Source: Jiangella endophytica (GTDB taxonomy: Bacteria > Actinomycetota > Actinomycetes > Jiangellales > Jiangellaceae). From it: a DNA stretch of 64,000 bases. Position 1 is the stretch's first letter. Every line of letters begins with the position of its first letter. A program made the translations under genes and the position numbers. The DNA lies in assembly GCF_003427025.1 (NCBI RefSeq), contig NZ_QVAI01000001.1, positions 434,001-498,000 on the forward strand, read 5' to 3'. The notes beneath the pieces were generated by a model. That model ran no database searches. It worked only from the letters and a program-made list of their open reading frames with translations, and was not told the DNA's origin. This document shows, piece by piece, positions 48,917-59,475 of the stretch.

Positions 48917-49220
48917 CGGCCTCAACCCTCCGAGTCCCCCTTGCGGTCCCCCGGGCGTTCGCGGCGGGTTGCCGGGTTCGGGGTGGTCTCCCCGGCAACC
49001 CGCCTCGAGTCACGGCATCCATGAGCGGTGTCGAATCGGGAGAAAAGGCACCGGCCATGACTCGTGTTTCGATCATTTCGCCGGAATTGGGTGATCAGTA
49101 GGGTATCGAGGTGGGATCATATGGGGGAGGCGAGTAGGGAGGGTTCGGGAATCTCCGGATCACCTGACAGCAATACGCCGAGAATGTCATTATGTTCCTC
49201 CTCACGTACGTGGAGACATC
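48917..49220. other. Divergent intergenic region with 14-bp hairpin and possible peptide frame
   Basis: Holds a perfect 14-bp stem (48963-48976/48991-49004), a short possible peptide frame (49021-49101), and an A/T-richer stretch (about 49100-49210) that likely contains the promoter of the XRE/TPR gene. Confidence 0.5.
49021..49101 (+). CDS. Possible 26-aa peptide, low support
   Basis: Frame MSGVESGEKAPAMTRVSIIS followed by PELGDQ and TAG. A purine-rich GGGAGAAAAGG precedes an internal ATG (49057), which would give a 14-aa peptide. The codons are less GC-biased than those of neighbours. It could be a leader or a peptide; no modifying enzyme is nearby. Confidence 0.25.
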   Translation: MSGVESGEKAPAMTRVSIISPELGDQ

Positions 49221-50603
49221 GTGCGCGAACCCAACGAGCACCTGCGACTGGCCCGCGAGAGCACGCCGTCGGCCGACGTGCCGGGGGTGGCGATGTCTCG
49301 TCAGGAGCTGGCCGACCGCGTCAACGCCTACCTCTTCGACCACACCGGCCGGCTGCACGAGCTGGACGACAACTACGTCGGCAAGCTCGAACGCGGCATC
49401 ATCCGCTGGCCCCAGGCCGCTTACCGTGAGGCCCTGCGCGTCGTCCTGGGCGCGGCGGCCGACGGCGACCTCGGCTTCGTCAACACCCGCCGGCTGCAGG
49501 TCGCCCCGGCCGTCCGGCAGGAAGCACCACTCGCCGACCCGCATCCCGCGCCCGCCCTCGAACCGGTGGGCGGTGAGCCGGACGTGAGGCGGCAGGAGTT
49601 CCTTCGCGCGGCCTTCGTCGGTGTCGGCGGCCTGCTGGCATCGCCGTCCACGCTGCTGGACCTGCTGGCGCCGCTGCGGCCGAGCGATGCGCCGAAGCGG
49701 GTCGGTCGCGGCGAGATCGAGCAGGTCCGCGGCGCCGCCGACCTGCTGGTCAGCTGGGGGCACAGCCACGGCGGGGCGGGCGTGCGCGAGGCGGCGAACG
49801 CCCAGCTGCGCTGGTTCGGCCAGCTGCTGAACGCGCAGGCGACGCCCGAGGTGCGGGTCGAGCTGCACGAGGCGGTCGGGCTGCTCGGCCACGCCACGGC
49901 GCACATGGCCTTCGACGCGTGCGCCTACGACGACGCGCGGCAGATCTTCAAGTTCGCGCTGGCCTGCTCCGAAGAGGTCGGCAGCTGGCACCTGCGGGCG
50001 AAGGTGCTGTCGTCGCTGGCGCGGCAGGAGATCTGGCGCGGCGAACCCGACGCCGGCCTGACGTACGCGGAGCTGGCGCTGGTCCGGTCCGACCGCCTGA
50101 CCGCCACGGAACAGGCCATGCTGCACACGGCGAGGGCCCGCGCGCTGGCGAAGCTCGGCCGCCACCAGGACACCCTGCGCGCCGTCGGGCAGGCCGACGA
50201 GGCGTTCGCGCACACCGACCCGGCCGGCGACCCGCCGTGGATGGGTTACTACGACGCCGCCCAGCACGCCGGCGACACCGGGCACGCGCTGTTCGACCTG
50301 ACGGTGCAGGGCCACGGCACCGAGGCCGCGGCCCGCCTGCTCACCGCCGTCGACGGTCACACCGCCGGCTACGCGCGCTCCCGGGCGATGTCGCAGACCA
50401 AGCTCGCGTCGTTGACGATGGCCGTCGGCGACCCGGGCGAGGCGGCCCGCATCGGGCTGGCCGCCGTCGCCGACGCCGGACGGCTGCGCTCGCGCCGGGC
50501 CGCGATGGACCTCGCCGAACTGCGCACGTACGCCGGCCGGCACGCCGGCGTCCCTGAGGTGGCCGAGCTGCGGCATCGGCTCACCACCGCACTGGCGTCG
50601 TGA
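49221..50603 (+). CDS. XRE/TPR transcriptional regulator
   Basis: 460 aa from the GTG at 49221. N-terminal region carries a helix-turn-helix of XRE type (SRQELADRVNAYLFDHTGRL ... NYVGKLERGIIRWP). The rest (about residues 130-455) is a long array of TPR-like helices (YDDARQIFKFALACSEEVGS, GLTYAELALVRSDRLTATEQ). A hydrophobic FLRAAFVGVGGLLASPS patch sits between them. Such HTH-TPR proteins regulate morphology or secondary metabolism in streptomycetes. The stop overlaps the next start (GTGA), tying it to a kinase-like protein. Confidence 0.82.
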   Translation: MREPNEHLRLARESTPSADVPGVAMSRQELADRVNAYLFDHTGRLHELDDNYVGKLERGIIRWPQAAYREALRVVLGAAADGDLGFVNTRRLQVAPAVRQEAPLADPHPAPALEPVGGEPDVRRQEFLRAAFVGVGGLLASPSTLLDLLAPLRPSDAPKRVGRGEIEQVRGAADLLVSWGHSHGGAGVREAANAQLRWFGQLLNAQATPEVRVELHEAVGLLGHATAHMAFDACAYDDARQIFKFALACSEEVGSWHLRAKVLSSLARQEIWRGEPDAGLTYAELALVRSDRLTATEQAMLHTARARALAKLGRHQDTLRAVGQADEAFAHTDPAGDPPWMGYYDAAQHAGDTGHALFDLTVQGHGTEAAARLLTAVDGHTAGYARSRAMSQTKLASLTMAVGDPGEAARIGLAAVADAGRLRSRRAAMDLAELRTYAGRHAGVPEVAELRHRLTTALAS

Positions 50604-51484
50604 CGGCCGACGACACCCACCGCGTTCTGCACCACGCCTGCCGCCGCGCCGGACTCGACCCGGCGCGGGCCGAGCTGATCCGTCGCGCCGAGAACTCCGT
50701 CTACCGGCTGCCGGGCGCTGTCATCGCCCGCGTCGGACGATCCGGCCAGACCGCCGCCGCCGGCAAGGAGGTCCGCGTCGCCCGCTGGCTGGAGCGGTCC
50801 GGGCTGGCCGCGGTCCGCGCCCTTCCCGACGTCGAGCAGCCGGTCGACGTCGAGGGCGTCCCGGTCACGTTCTGGCGGGCGCTCCCGCCGCACCAGGAGG
50901 CCGCGGAGCGTCAGCTGGCCGGCGTCCTGCGGCGGCTGCACGAGCTGGATCCGCCGGGCGAGTTCGCTCTGCCGGAGCTGGCGCCGTTCGTGCGGATCCG
51001 CGACCGGATCGAGGCGGCGCCGACGACGTCCGCGGCGGACCGCGCGTGGCTGCTCGGGTACCTCACCGAGCTCGAGGCGCGCCATGCCGAACTGCCGGTC
51101 GGCCGCACCGCCGGCGTCGTGCACGGCGACGCGTGGGCGGGGAACGTGGTGGCCGACGACGACGGCACGGTCTGGCTGCTGGACCTGGAGCGGTTCTCCG
51201 TCGGCCCGCCGGAGTGGGACCTCGTGTCGACGGCGGTCCGGCTGACGTCGTTCGGGACGCTCGACACCGCCGGGTACGGCGAGTTCTGCGCCGCCTACGG
51301 CTACGACGTCATCGGCTGGGCGGGCTACGAGACGCTGCGCGACATCCGCGAGCTGCGCGCCTGCTCGTACATGTTGCAGCACGCCGGCCGCAGCGGGGCG
51401 GCGCAGGCCGAGGCCGCGCGGCGGGTCGCCTGCCTGCGCGGCCGGTCCGGCGACCGGCCATGGCGCTGGCGCCGCATCGTCTGA
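50600..51484 (+). CDS. Aminoglycoside phosphotransferase/choline kinase-family protein
   Basis: 294 aa, GTG start coupled to the upstream regulator. APH-fold kinase with the catalytic loop VVHGDAWAGNVV and the metal-binding LLDLERFSVGPPEWDLV. The N-lobe has only weak nucleotide-binding glycines (RRAENSVYRLPGAVIARVG). Substrate unknown; the gene pairing (HTH-TPR + APH) recurs in actinomycetes, so phosphorylation of a small metabolite is more likely than antibiotic resistance. Confidence 0.85.
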   Translation: MTADDTHRVLHHACRRAGLDPARAELIRRAENSVYRLPGAVIARVGRSGQTAAAGKEVRVARWLERSGLAAVRALPDVEQPVDVEGVPVTFWRALPPHQEAAERQLAGVLRRLHELDPPGEFALPELAPFVRIRDRIEAAPTTSAADRAWLLGYLTELEARHAELPVGRTAGVVHGDAWAGNVVADDDGTVWLLDLERFSVGPPEWDLVSTAVRLTSFGTLDTAGYGEFCAAYGYDVIGWAGYETLRDIRELRACSYMLQHAGRSGAAQAEAARRVACLRGRSGDRPWRWRRIV

Positions 51485-51510
51485 CTCGCCGCCCCGCCGC
51501 GCCCTCCCTC

Positions 51511-51589
51511 CAAAGTTGATCTTGGAGTTGTTCGGCCTTCGCGGGGGATATGTCCGATAGATGGCCGAAGAACTCCAAGATCAACTTGG
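51511..51589. terminator. 27-bp inverted repeat between convergent genes
   Basis: Arms 51511-51537 and 51563-51589 pair at 25 of 27 positions and contain TTGATCTTGG-type cores; the loop is 25 nt. It starts 26 nt after the APH-like gene's stop, so it could be a terminator or an element copy. The rest of the gap (to 51779) shows nothing else. Confidence 0.65.
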
Positions 51590-51779
51590 TGGCGGTGACG
51601 GGGGAATGCTGTGGGATTGCTGCGCCGACGATGTGAGCTCACGTTGCCAGGGCGACAGTGGTGCCACGCGGATCCTGCAGCGAACTCACACCGTCCCTAC
51701 GCGCCCTTACCCGGGCGCGGGTCGCGGTACTTCATCGAGGCGTGCGCGGCGGCACTCGGAGGCGGCGCGACCGCGACGC

Positions 51780-52613
51780 TCAGGACCACGGCGACACCGG
51801 CCGGGGCCGTGGCTTGCCGTCGACGGTGACGTCGACCCTCTCGTCGAAGAACGCGATGCGGTCCGTCACCTCGACGCCGTCGGACAGCGGCTGCTCGATG
51901 CTCCATGCGAGGTTCCGGAGCAGCTGGTCGTCGACGTGCGCCGACCAGTACCGCGCGGGTCCCTTGTACGCGCACGTGCTGGTGGTGTCGCTCGGCACCA
52001 GCGCGTCCTGGCGCACGTCCTCGCGCGGGAAGTAGGTCCGCGTCGGCAGGTGGGTCTCGAACAGGAGCCTCGCCCGCGTCGAGTCGGCCAGCACGACGCC
52101 GTCGACGGCGACCGTGACGCGCCGGCTGGTGGAGCGCACATCGATGCGCTTGAACGGGTCGCGGGTGTGGCCGAAGACCTGGTCGTCCTCCTCGAACCAC
52201 TGGTCGAACGCCCCGAAATCGAGGACGACGTAGCCGGCGAGGTCGGGGTCGTCGGGCCGGAAGCCGGCGCCGTCGAGCACGCGTGACCCACGGCGCAGCG
52301 ACAGCGACTCGCCCGGGGTCGTGCGCACGGAGAACGGCGAGCGCGGGTCGAGCGCCGTCGGCCCACCGGCGTCCACGCGGACGGGGTGCGCCGTCGCCGC
52401 CGGCGCGGGTCCGGCAGGCAGCAGCGCGGCGTCGAGGTCGGACTCGGGGACGGCGTATCCCGGCACGATGCGGCCCGGCTCCCACACCACCATGGCGGCG
52501 TTGGTGTCGGCCCAGGTCTCGCCGCCGGCGACGGCCCGCACGCGCTTCGGGGACGGCTCGAACCGCAGCTCCGGCAGCGCCCCCATGACCAGTGCACTCA
52601 TCCTGACGGCCAT
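51780..52613 (-). CDS. DUF427 domain protein (two repeats)
   Basis: 277 aa with two DUF427-like modules (residues about 15-110 and 145-250). Hallmarks are [17 protein letters not shown] in the first and [19 protein letters not shown] in the second, with KGPARYWS and [16 protein letters not shown] at the end. The family is small, beta-rich and of unknown biochemical role. I keep the ATG at 52613; an in-frame ATG four codons later is possible. Confidence 0.82.
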   Translation of the reverse strand: MAVRMSALVMGALPELRFEPSPKRVRAVAGGETWADTNAAMVVWEPGRIVPGYAVPESDLDAALLPAGPAPAATAHPVRVDAGGPTALDPRSPFSVRTTPGESLSLRRGSRVLDGAGFRPDDPDLAGYVVLDFGAFDQWFEEDDQVFGHTRDPFKRIDVRSTSRRVTVAVDGVVLADSTRARLLFETHLPTRTYFPREDVRQDALVPSDTTSTCAYKGPARYWSAHVDDQLLRNLAWSIEQPLSDGVEVTDRIAFFDERVDVTVDGKPRPRPVSPWS

Positions 52614-52666
52614 GCCTCACTATCGGCGCGCGAGAATGGCTGCGTCAACGAGGGAGGGGATCGGGC

Positions 52667-53917
52667 GTGGCGGAGAAGCTGACCGAGCAGGTGTCGACGG
52701 CGGCGGGGCTGGGCGCGCTGGCGGGCGCGGCGCTGGAGGCCGGACGGGGGAAGCGCGCGGTCGCGTTCGGCGCGGTGGCAGGCGCCGCCGTGCTCGCCGC
52801 GTCGGAGTACGTGGCACGACGGCGGCAGCGGCCGGACGAGATCCCCGCGCTGCCGCACCGCATCCTGGCCAGCGGCGCCGTCGCCGCGCCCCTGGGCTGG
52901 GCGGCCGGTGCGCTGACCCGGCAGCCGGCGACCCGGGTCGCGGTGGCGGCCGGCGGGGTGGCCGGTGGGCTGGGGGTGCGGCCGCAGAAGGTCGCGCTCG
53001 GCCCGGCGGTCGGTCTCGCGGTGCGCCCGGTCGTCGCGGGGAGCACACCGGCGCGGGCCGCCGCCGTCGCCGTCGTCGCCTACCGCATGGCCGCGGCCGC
53101 GTTGTTCCGCGACCCGCAGGTGTCGCTGCTGGCCGAGCGGGCCGCGCCCGAGGACCTCCCGTACGTGGTGCCGCTGGCGGCCCAGGGCGGCTACGTCGGC
53201 ACCGATTTCGTCCGCACGCTGGCCACCGAGCTCGACGGCGAGTACATCCGCGACGCCGCCGACGTCGGCATCGTCGCGTCGCTGGACGAGCTGGTCGGCG
53301 GCGACTTCTACCCCGCCGCCGTCGATCCGCTGGTGCGTGAGTTCTACGAGCACACGACCCGGTTCGCGCTCGACATCGTGCCGGAGTGGCGCGCCTGGGT
53401 GCGGCCGGGCTATCTGCTGTACCGGACGGCCCTGGCGCGGCCGCTCGGCCAGGCCAACGTGCCGATGAACCAGCGCCAGGCCCAGCGCGGCGTCGTCAGC
53501 CGCATCGACACCGTCGACCAGCCCGACGGCACCCGGGTGCGCGGCTGGATCCGTTCCTACGCCGACGACGACGAGCCGATCTACGTCGGCATCTACACGA
53601 CCTACCGCCGCGACGGCCGCGGCTACGTCAGCGTCGGCTTCCCGCTGCCCGGCGGCAGCTTCACCGCGACGCTGGAGCCGCGGCTGCGCCCGGGCGGCGG
53701 GCTGACGCTGACCAGCCGCGGCACCCACGCCGACGCGGGCCACTATCTCTCCTTCGTCGACCCCGGCACCGGCGAGCTGACGACGCTCGCGGTGCCCGGG
53801 TTCGGCGAGGAGCTGCAGGTCTGGTCCGACGGCGGCGAACTGCGCGCCGACCACGCGTTCTCGCTGTTCGGGCTGCCGTTCCTGGTGCTGCGCTACCGCA
53901 TCCGCCGCAAGCCCTGA
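52667..53917 (+). CDS. Conserved hypothetical protein with hydrophobic N-terminal half
   Basis: 416 aa from a GTG behind GGAGGGG. Residues 10-145 are Ala/Gly/Val-rich with several membrane-spanning or hydrophobic helices ([42 protein letters not shown]). The second half is soluble ([38 protein letters not shown]), with beta-strand character. No catalytic motif recognised. Probably a membrane-associated actinobacterial protein. Confidence 0.7.
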   Translation: MAEKLTEQVSTAAGLGALAGAALEAGRGKRAVAFGAVAGAAVLAASEYVARRRQRPDEIPALPHRILASGAVAAPLGWAAGALTRQPATRVAVAAGGVAGGLGVRPQKVALGPAVGLAVRPVVAGSTPARAAAVAVVAYRMAAAALFRDPQVSLLAERAAPEDLPYVVPLAAQGGYVGTDFVRTLATELDGEYIRDAADVGIVASLDELVGGDFYPAAVDPLVREFYEHTTRFALDIVPEWRAWVRPGYLLYRTALARPLGQANVPMNQRQAQRGVVSRIDTVDQPDGTRVRGWIRSYADDDEPIYVGIYTTYRRDGRGYVSVGFPLPGGSFTATLEPRLRPGGGLTLTSRGTHADAGHYLSFVDPGTGELTTLAVPGFGEELQVWSDGGELRADHAFSLFGLPFLVLRYRIRRKP

Positions 53918-53938
53918 TGATGGCGGGCTGGGGCCGCC

Positions 53939-55027
53939 TCAGCGGGTGAAGCGGAGCTTCGCGACCAGGCCGGCGTGGTCGGACGGCCAGAAGCCGGTCG
54001 GTGCGGAGCGGTCGGCCTCCTCGTCGCCGATGATCTCGGTGGCGACGGCGCGGACCCCGGCGCCGGCGAGGACGTAGTCGATGCGGCTGCGCAGCCGGTT
54101 CTCGTCCAGCAGCGTCGCGGACTGACCGGCCGTGAAGCCGGTCGCCGGGTCGCCGCCGGTGGCGAGCCAGGCGTCGGTGAGGCCCGTGCCGGTGAGGATG
54201 CCGTACGCGCCCGCGGTGTCGTTCGGCCGCGAGTTCAGGTCACCCACCAGTACGGTGCGCAGCGGCGACGCGTCGAGCCGGCCGGCCAGCTCGGTGGCCT
54301 GCGCGTTGCGGATGACGGCCGGGCCGGACGCCTCCAGGTGCGTGTTCGCGAACCGGAACGACGCGCCGAGCAGCCGGACGTCGACGGTGGACCAGCCGCG
54401 CGGCGACTGGAACGTCAGCCCCGGGATGGCCGTCGGGATCTCCAGGACGGCGTTGTACGTGCCGGACTGCGGGTTCGTCACCCGCAGCAGCGCCCGCGGC
54501 AGGTCGGCGCGGACGATGATGACGTCGCGGTCGCGGAACCGGGCCTGCTCCGTCGCCGAGATCGGCAGCGTGCCGTCGAAGTTCCAGTTCGTCGCGACGG
54601 CGCGGTACGGGTGGCCGCGCTCGGCCAGCTCGTCCAGCAGGAGGTCGAGGAAGTCGTACGTGACCTGCAGCTGGCCGCCGAGCGGGCCCTTCTCCCACAG
54701 CGCGACCTCCTGCAGGCCGATCACCTCGGGCTCGTGGCCGGCGATCTGGTCGGCGATCGCGCCGGCCCGCTCCGTGAAGTCCGTGGCCTCGACGCCGGCG
54801 TAGACCTCGCCGGCCAGCCGGACCAGCTCCTGCGGGTTGGTCGCGGTGAACAGCGGGTCCAGCGTGGCGCCCAGGTAGACGTTGTAGGTGGCGACGTCGG
54901 CGGAGAGCAGCGGTGGCAGGTCGCCGTCGGCGCCGGCCGAGGCCGACGCGCCCGAGGCCGGGGCGAGCGAGAGCGCGGTGGCCGCGAGCGCGGTGGCGAG
55001 CGCGGCGCGGCGGGTGATCCGGGGCAT
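53939..55027 (-). CDS. Exported endonuclease/exonuclease/phosphatase-family protein
   Basis: 362 aa. Signal sequence with an Arg pair before the hydrophobic core (RITRRAALATALAATALSLA), compatible with Tat or Sec export, cleaved near residue 30. EEP catalytic motifs: VIGLQEVALWEKG (metal Glu), FANTHLEASG (His), VGDLNSRPND (Asp, Asn) and FWPSDHAGLVA (Asp-His). Likely phosphodiesterase or nuclease acting outside the cell; sphingomyelinase-like activity is also possible in this fold. Confidence 0.88.
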   Translation of the reverse strand: MPRITRRAALATALAATALSLAPASGASASAGADGDLPPLLSADVATYNVYLGATLDPLFTATNPQELVRLAGEVYAGVEATDFTERAGAIADQIAGHEPEVIGLQEVALWEKGPLGGQLQVTYDFLDLLLDELAERGHPYRAVATNWNFDGTLPISATEQARFRDRDVIIVRADLPRALLRVTNPQSGTYNAVLEIPTAIPGLTFQSPRGWSTVDVRLLGASFRFANTHLEASGPAVIRNAQATELAGRLDASPLRTVLVGDLNSRPNDTAGAYGILTGTGLTDAWLATGGDPATGFTAGQSATLLDENRLRSRIDYVLAGAGVRAVATEIIGDEEADRSAPTGFWPSDHAGLVAKLRFTR

Positions 55028-55143
55028 GGTGGTCCTTCCGTGTCACGGGTGGTCACCGATGATGACGCGCCATGCCGCCGATACGTTGCCTGGATCCAGG
55101 TGAGATCGTCAGATTCCCGGCACCCGGCCCGGGAGGCGCCGCT

Positions 55144-56292
<1,149 letters not shown>

Positions 56293-56336
56293 CGGGAGAG
56301 TCCGTTCCTGTCGGAGGGTGCCGTTACTGTGCGGCC

Positions 56337-57302
56337 ATGACCAACCGCCTGCAGGTCGGAATGAGCTTCGACCGATCCTTCCCGCCCGCCTTCGTCACCG
56401 AGGCCGCCCGTGCGCTCGAAGCCGGCGGCGCCCAGCAGCTCTGGGTCATCGAAGACTGCTTCTTCACCGCAGGCCCGAGCCTGGCGGCCGCCGCGCTGTC
56501 GGTCACCGAGCAGCTGACGGTGGGGGTGGGCATCCTGCCTGCGGTCGCCCGCACCGCTGCGGTCACGGCCATGGAGATCGCGACGCTGTGCGGGCTCGGA
56601 CCCGGCCGGGTGCTGCCCGGCATCGGGCACGGGGTGCAGTCGTGGATGGCGCAGATGGGCGTGCGGCCGGTGTCGCCGCTCACCGCACTGGACGAGGTCA
56701 TGGTCGCGGTCACGCGTCTGCTGGCGGGTGAAGAGGTCACCAGCCACGGCCACTACGTCGACCTCGACGCCGTCCGGCTCGAGCACCCTCCGGCCGACCC
56801 TCCGCCGCTGCTGGCCGGCGTGTTCGGACCGAAGTCGCTGGCGCTGGCCGGTCGCGTCGCGGGCGGGCTGGTGCTGGCCGAGCCGGCCAGCCCGTCCTAC
56901 GTGCGATGGTCGCTCGAGCAGGCCGGCCGCCGTCCCGGCGATCCCGGCTTCCACGTCGCGGTCTTCGGCATCCTCTGCGTGAAGAACGACCGCGCCGAGG
57001 CCTACCGCACCATGGCGCCGTGGCTGGGCCGCCAGCTCGACGAGCCGCGCACCACGCTCACCACGCTGCCGTTCTTCGACGACCTCGCCGCCCGCTACGC
57101 CCAGAAGGGGCTCGACGGCCTGGCCACCATGCCGGCGCAGTGGTGGACGGAGCTCGCGCCGGTCGGCACGCTCGACGACGCCGCCGCGCACCTGAAGGCG
57201 CTCGAGGACGCCGGCGTGCAGAGCCTCGGCATGTTCACCGTGCCCGACGTCGAGGTCGCGCGGACCCAGCTGGCCGACGTCGTCGAGCTGGCCCGGCGCT
57301 AG
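56337..57302 (+). CDS. LLM-class flavin-dependent oxidoreductase
   Basis: 321 aa, luciferase-like monooxygenase barrel. Residues LQVGMSFDRSFPPAFVTEAA, LWVIEDCFFTAGPSLAAAAL and GRVLPGIGHGVQSWMAQMG follow the F420/FMN-binding pattern of actinobacterial LLM proteins. Substrate unknown. It sits antisense between pta and ackA, 44 nt from the ackA start and 26 nt before the pta stop. TAG stop. Confidence 0.88.
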   Translation: MTNRLQVGMSFDRSFPPAFVTEAARALEAGGAQQLWVIEDCFFTAGPSLAAAALSVTEQLTVGVGILPAVARTAAVTAMEIATLCGLGPGRVLPGIGHGVQSWMAQMGVRPVSPLTALDEVMVAVTRLLAGEEVTSHGHYVDLDAVRLEHPPADPPPLLAGVFGPKSLALAGRVAGGLVLAEPASPSYVRWSLEQAGRRPGDPGFHVAVFGILCVKNDRAEAYRTMAPWLGRQLDEPRTTLTTLPFFDDLAARYAQKGLDGLATMPAQWWTELAPVGTLDDAAAHLKALEDAGVQSLGMFTVPDVEVARTQLADVVELARR

Positions 57303-57328
57303 TCCGGCCGCCCACCCACCGGGCGCGC

Positions 57329-59395
57329 TCACGAGGCCTCCGCCGACTGCGCCTGGATCGCGGTGATCGCGATCGTGTTGACGATGTCGCGGACCAGCGC
57401 GCCGCGCGACAGGTCGTTCACCGGTTTGCGCAGGCCCTGCAGCACCGGGCCGACCGCCACGGCGCCGGCGCTGCGCTGCACGGCCTTGTAGGTGTTGTTG
57501 CCGGTGTTGAGGTCGGGGAAGACGAACACCGTGGCCCGGCCGGCCACCTCGCTGCCGGGCAGCTTGGCCCGGGCCACGCTGGCGTCGACGGCGGCGTCGT
57601 ACTGAATCGGTCCCTCGACCTCGAGGTCGGGCCGGCGATCACGGACCAGCGACGTCGCGGTGCGCACCTTGTCGACGTCGGAGCCGGTGCCGGACTCGCC
57701 GGTCGAGTACGACAGCATCGCGATCCGCGGCGCCACGCCGAAGCGCGCCGCCGTCTCCGCCGACGAGATCGCGATGTCGGCCAGCTGTTCGGCGGTCGGG
57801 TCGGGATTGACGGCGCAGTCGCCGTAGACGAGCACGCGGTCGCGCAGGCACATGAAGAACACGCTGGACACGATCGAGACCCCTGGCAGCGTCTTGATCA
57901 CCTCGAACGCCGGCCTGATGGTGTGCGCCGTCGTGTGCGCCGCGCCCGACACCATGCCGTCGGCGAGGCCGAGCTGCACCATCATCGTGCCGAAGTAGGA
58001 GACGTCGGCGACCTGGTCCCAGGCGGCCTCCTGGGTGACGCCGCGGTGGGCGCGCAGCCGGGCGTACTCGTGGGCGAACCGGCCGCGCAGCTCGCTCTCA
58101 CGCGGGTCGACGATCTGGGCGGCGCCGATGTCGACGCCGACGCGGTCGGCCGCGGCGGCGACCTCGGCCGGCGAGCCGAGCAGGGTGAGGTCGGCGATGC
58201 CTCGGCGCAGGACGGTGTCGGCGGCGCGCAGGATGCGCTCCTCGGTGCCCTCGGGTAGCACGATGTGCCGCATCGACGAGCGGGCGCGGTCGACGAGGTC
58301 GTGCTCGAACATCAGCGGCGTGACGGCGCCGCTGCGGGTGACGTCGAGGCGGTCGAGCAGGTCGCCGGCGTCGACGTGGCGGTCGAACAGCGCCAGCGCG
58401 GTCTGCACCTTGCGGGTCGCGTCGTAGGTCAGCCGGCCCCGGACGGCGGCCAGCGCCGTCGCGGTGCCGAACGTGTCGCCGGGCGCGGTCACGATCGGCA
58501 GCCCGACGTCGAGGCCGTCGATCAGCTGGACGATCTGCGACGGCAGCTCGAACCCGCCGTTCAGGACCACGCCGGCGAGCGTCGGGAACGTCTTCGCCGC
58601 ATGGGCCGCCACCACGCCGAGCAGCACGTCGGTGCGGTCGCCGGGGGTGATGACGACGGCGTCGTCGAACAGCCGGTCCAGCACGTGCGGCAGCGTCATG
58701 CCGGCGACGACCAGCCCGCCGACCTCGCGGCCCAGCCGGGTCGCGTCGCCGCGGAACAGCTCGCCGCCGGCCGCGGCGACGAGGTCGCCCATCGTCGGCG
58801 CCGACAGCAGCGGCTCCTCGGGCAGTGCGTACGCCGGCCCGAGCTCGCTGAGCGCCTCGCGCGCGTCGTCGAGAGCATCGGGCAGGACGCGGTTGGCCAC
58901 CAGCGCGGCCAGCGCGCCGTAGTTCGCGGTCAGCTCGGCGGTGGCCAGCTCGGCCACGGCGCGCAGATCGGCCGGCGAGCGGTCGTGCCCGTTGAGCACC
59001 AGCACGACCGGAGCGCCGAGGTTCGCCGCCACCCGCGCGTTGAACGAGAACTCCGTCGGGCTGTCGACGTCGGTGTAGTCGCTGCCGACCACCACGACCG
59101 CCTCGCACTGCGCGGCGACCTCGCGGTACCGGCCGAGGATGATGCTCATGGCGGCGTCGGGGTCGGCGTGGACGTCCTCGTAGGTGACGCCGGCGCACAC
59201 GTCGTACGGCAGGTCGACGCCGTCGTGCTCGAGTAGCAGCTCCAGGACGTAGTCGGGCTGGGCGCCGGAGCGGACGACCGGGCGGAACACGCCGACCCGG
59301 CCCAGCCGGCGGGTGAGCGCCTCCAGCGCGCCGAGCGCGACCGTCGACTTCCCGGTCTCGCCCGTCACCGATGCCACGTAGACGCTGCGAGCCAC
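57329..59395 (-). CDS. pta: Phosphate acetyltransferase, long form
   Basis: 688 aa. Interconverts acetyl-CoA and acetyl phosphate. The N-terminus has a dethiobiotin-synthetase-like P-loop fold (VTGETGKSTVALG), a central DRTGG domain (DDAVVITPGDRTDVLLG) and the C-terminal PTA catalytic domain (about residues 365-688: LPEGTEERILRAAD, DGMVSGAAHTTAHTIRPAF, ATVFVFPDLNTGNNTYKAVQ). This is the long Pta architecture found in E. coli and many actinobacteria. Confidence 0.96.
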   Translation of the reverse strand: MARSVYVASVTGETGKSTVALGALEALTRRLGRVGVFRPVVRSGAQPDYVLELLLEHDGVDLPYDVCAGVTYEDVHADPDAAMSIILGRYREVAAQCEAVVVVGSDYTDVDSPTEFSFNARVAANLGAPVVLVLNGHDRSPADLRAVAELATAELTANYGALAALVANRVLPDALDDAREALSELGPAYALPEEPLLSAPTMGDLVAAAGGELFRGDATRLGREVGGLVVAGMTLPHVLDRLFDDAVVITPGDRTDVLLGVVAAHAAKTFPTLAGVVLNGGFELPSQIVQLIDGLDVGLPIVTAPGDTFGTATALAAVRGRLTYDATRKVQTALALFDRHVDAGDLLDRLDVTRSGAVTPLMFEHDLVDRARSSMRHIVLPEGTEERILRAADTVLRRGIADLTLLGSPAEVAAAADRVGVDIGAAQIVDPRESELRGRFAHEYARLRAHRGVTQEAAWDQVADVSYFGTMMVQLGLADGMVSGAAHTTAHTIRPAFEVIKTLPGVSIVSSVFFMCLRDRVLVYGDCAVNPDPTAEQLADIAISSAETAARFGVAPRIAMLSYSTGESGTGSDVDKVRTATSLVRDRRPDLEVEGPIQYDAAVDASVARAKLPGSEVAGRATVFVFPDLNTGNNTYKAVQRSAGAVAVGPVLQGLRKPVNDLSRGALVRDIVNTIAITAIQAQSAEAS

Positions 59396-59475
59396 TCCGT
59401 GAGGCTATATCCCCTCGGTGCACGGCGTGCGGCGCTCGGCCCGGCGAGTCACGACCCGCGGGGTAGGTTCGGAGC

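Noticed and set aside
50600-51484. Aminoglycoside resistance gene
   Set aside because: The APH fold is clear, but coupling to an HTH-TPR regulator and the lack of resistance-type N-lobe motifs favour a metabolic kinase.
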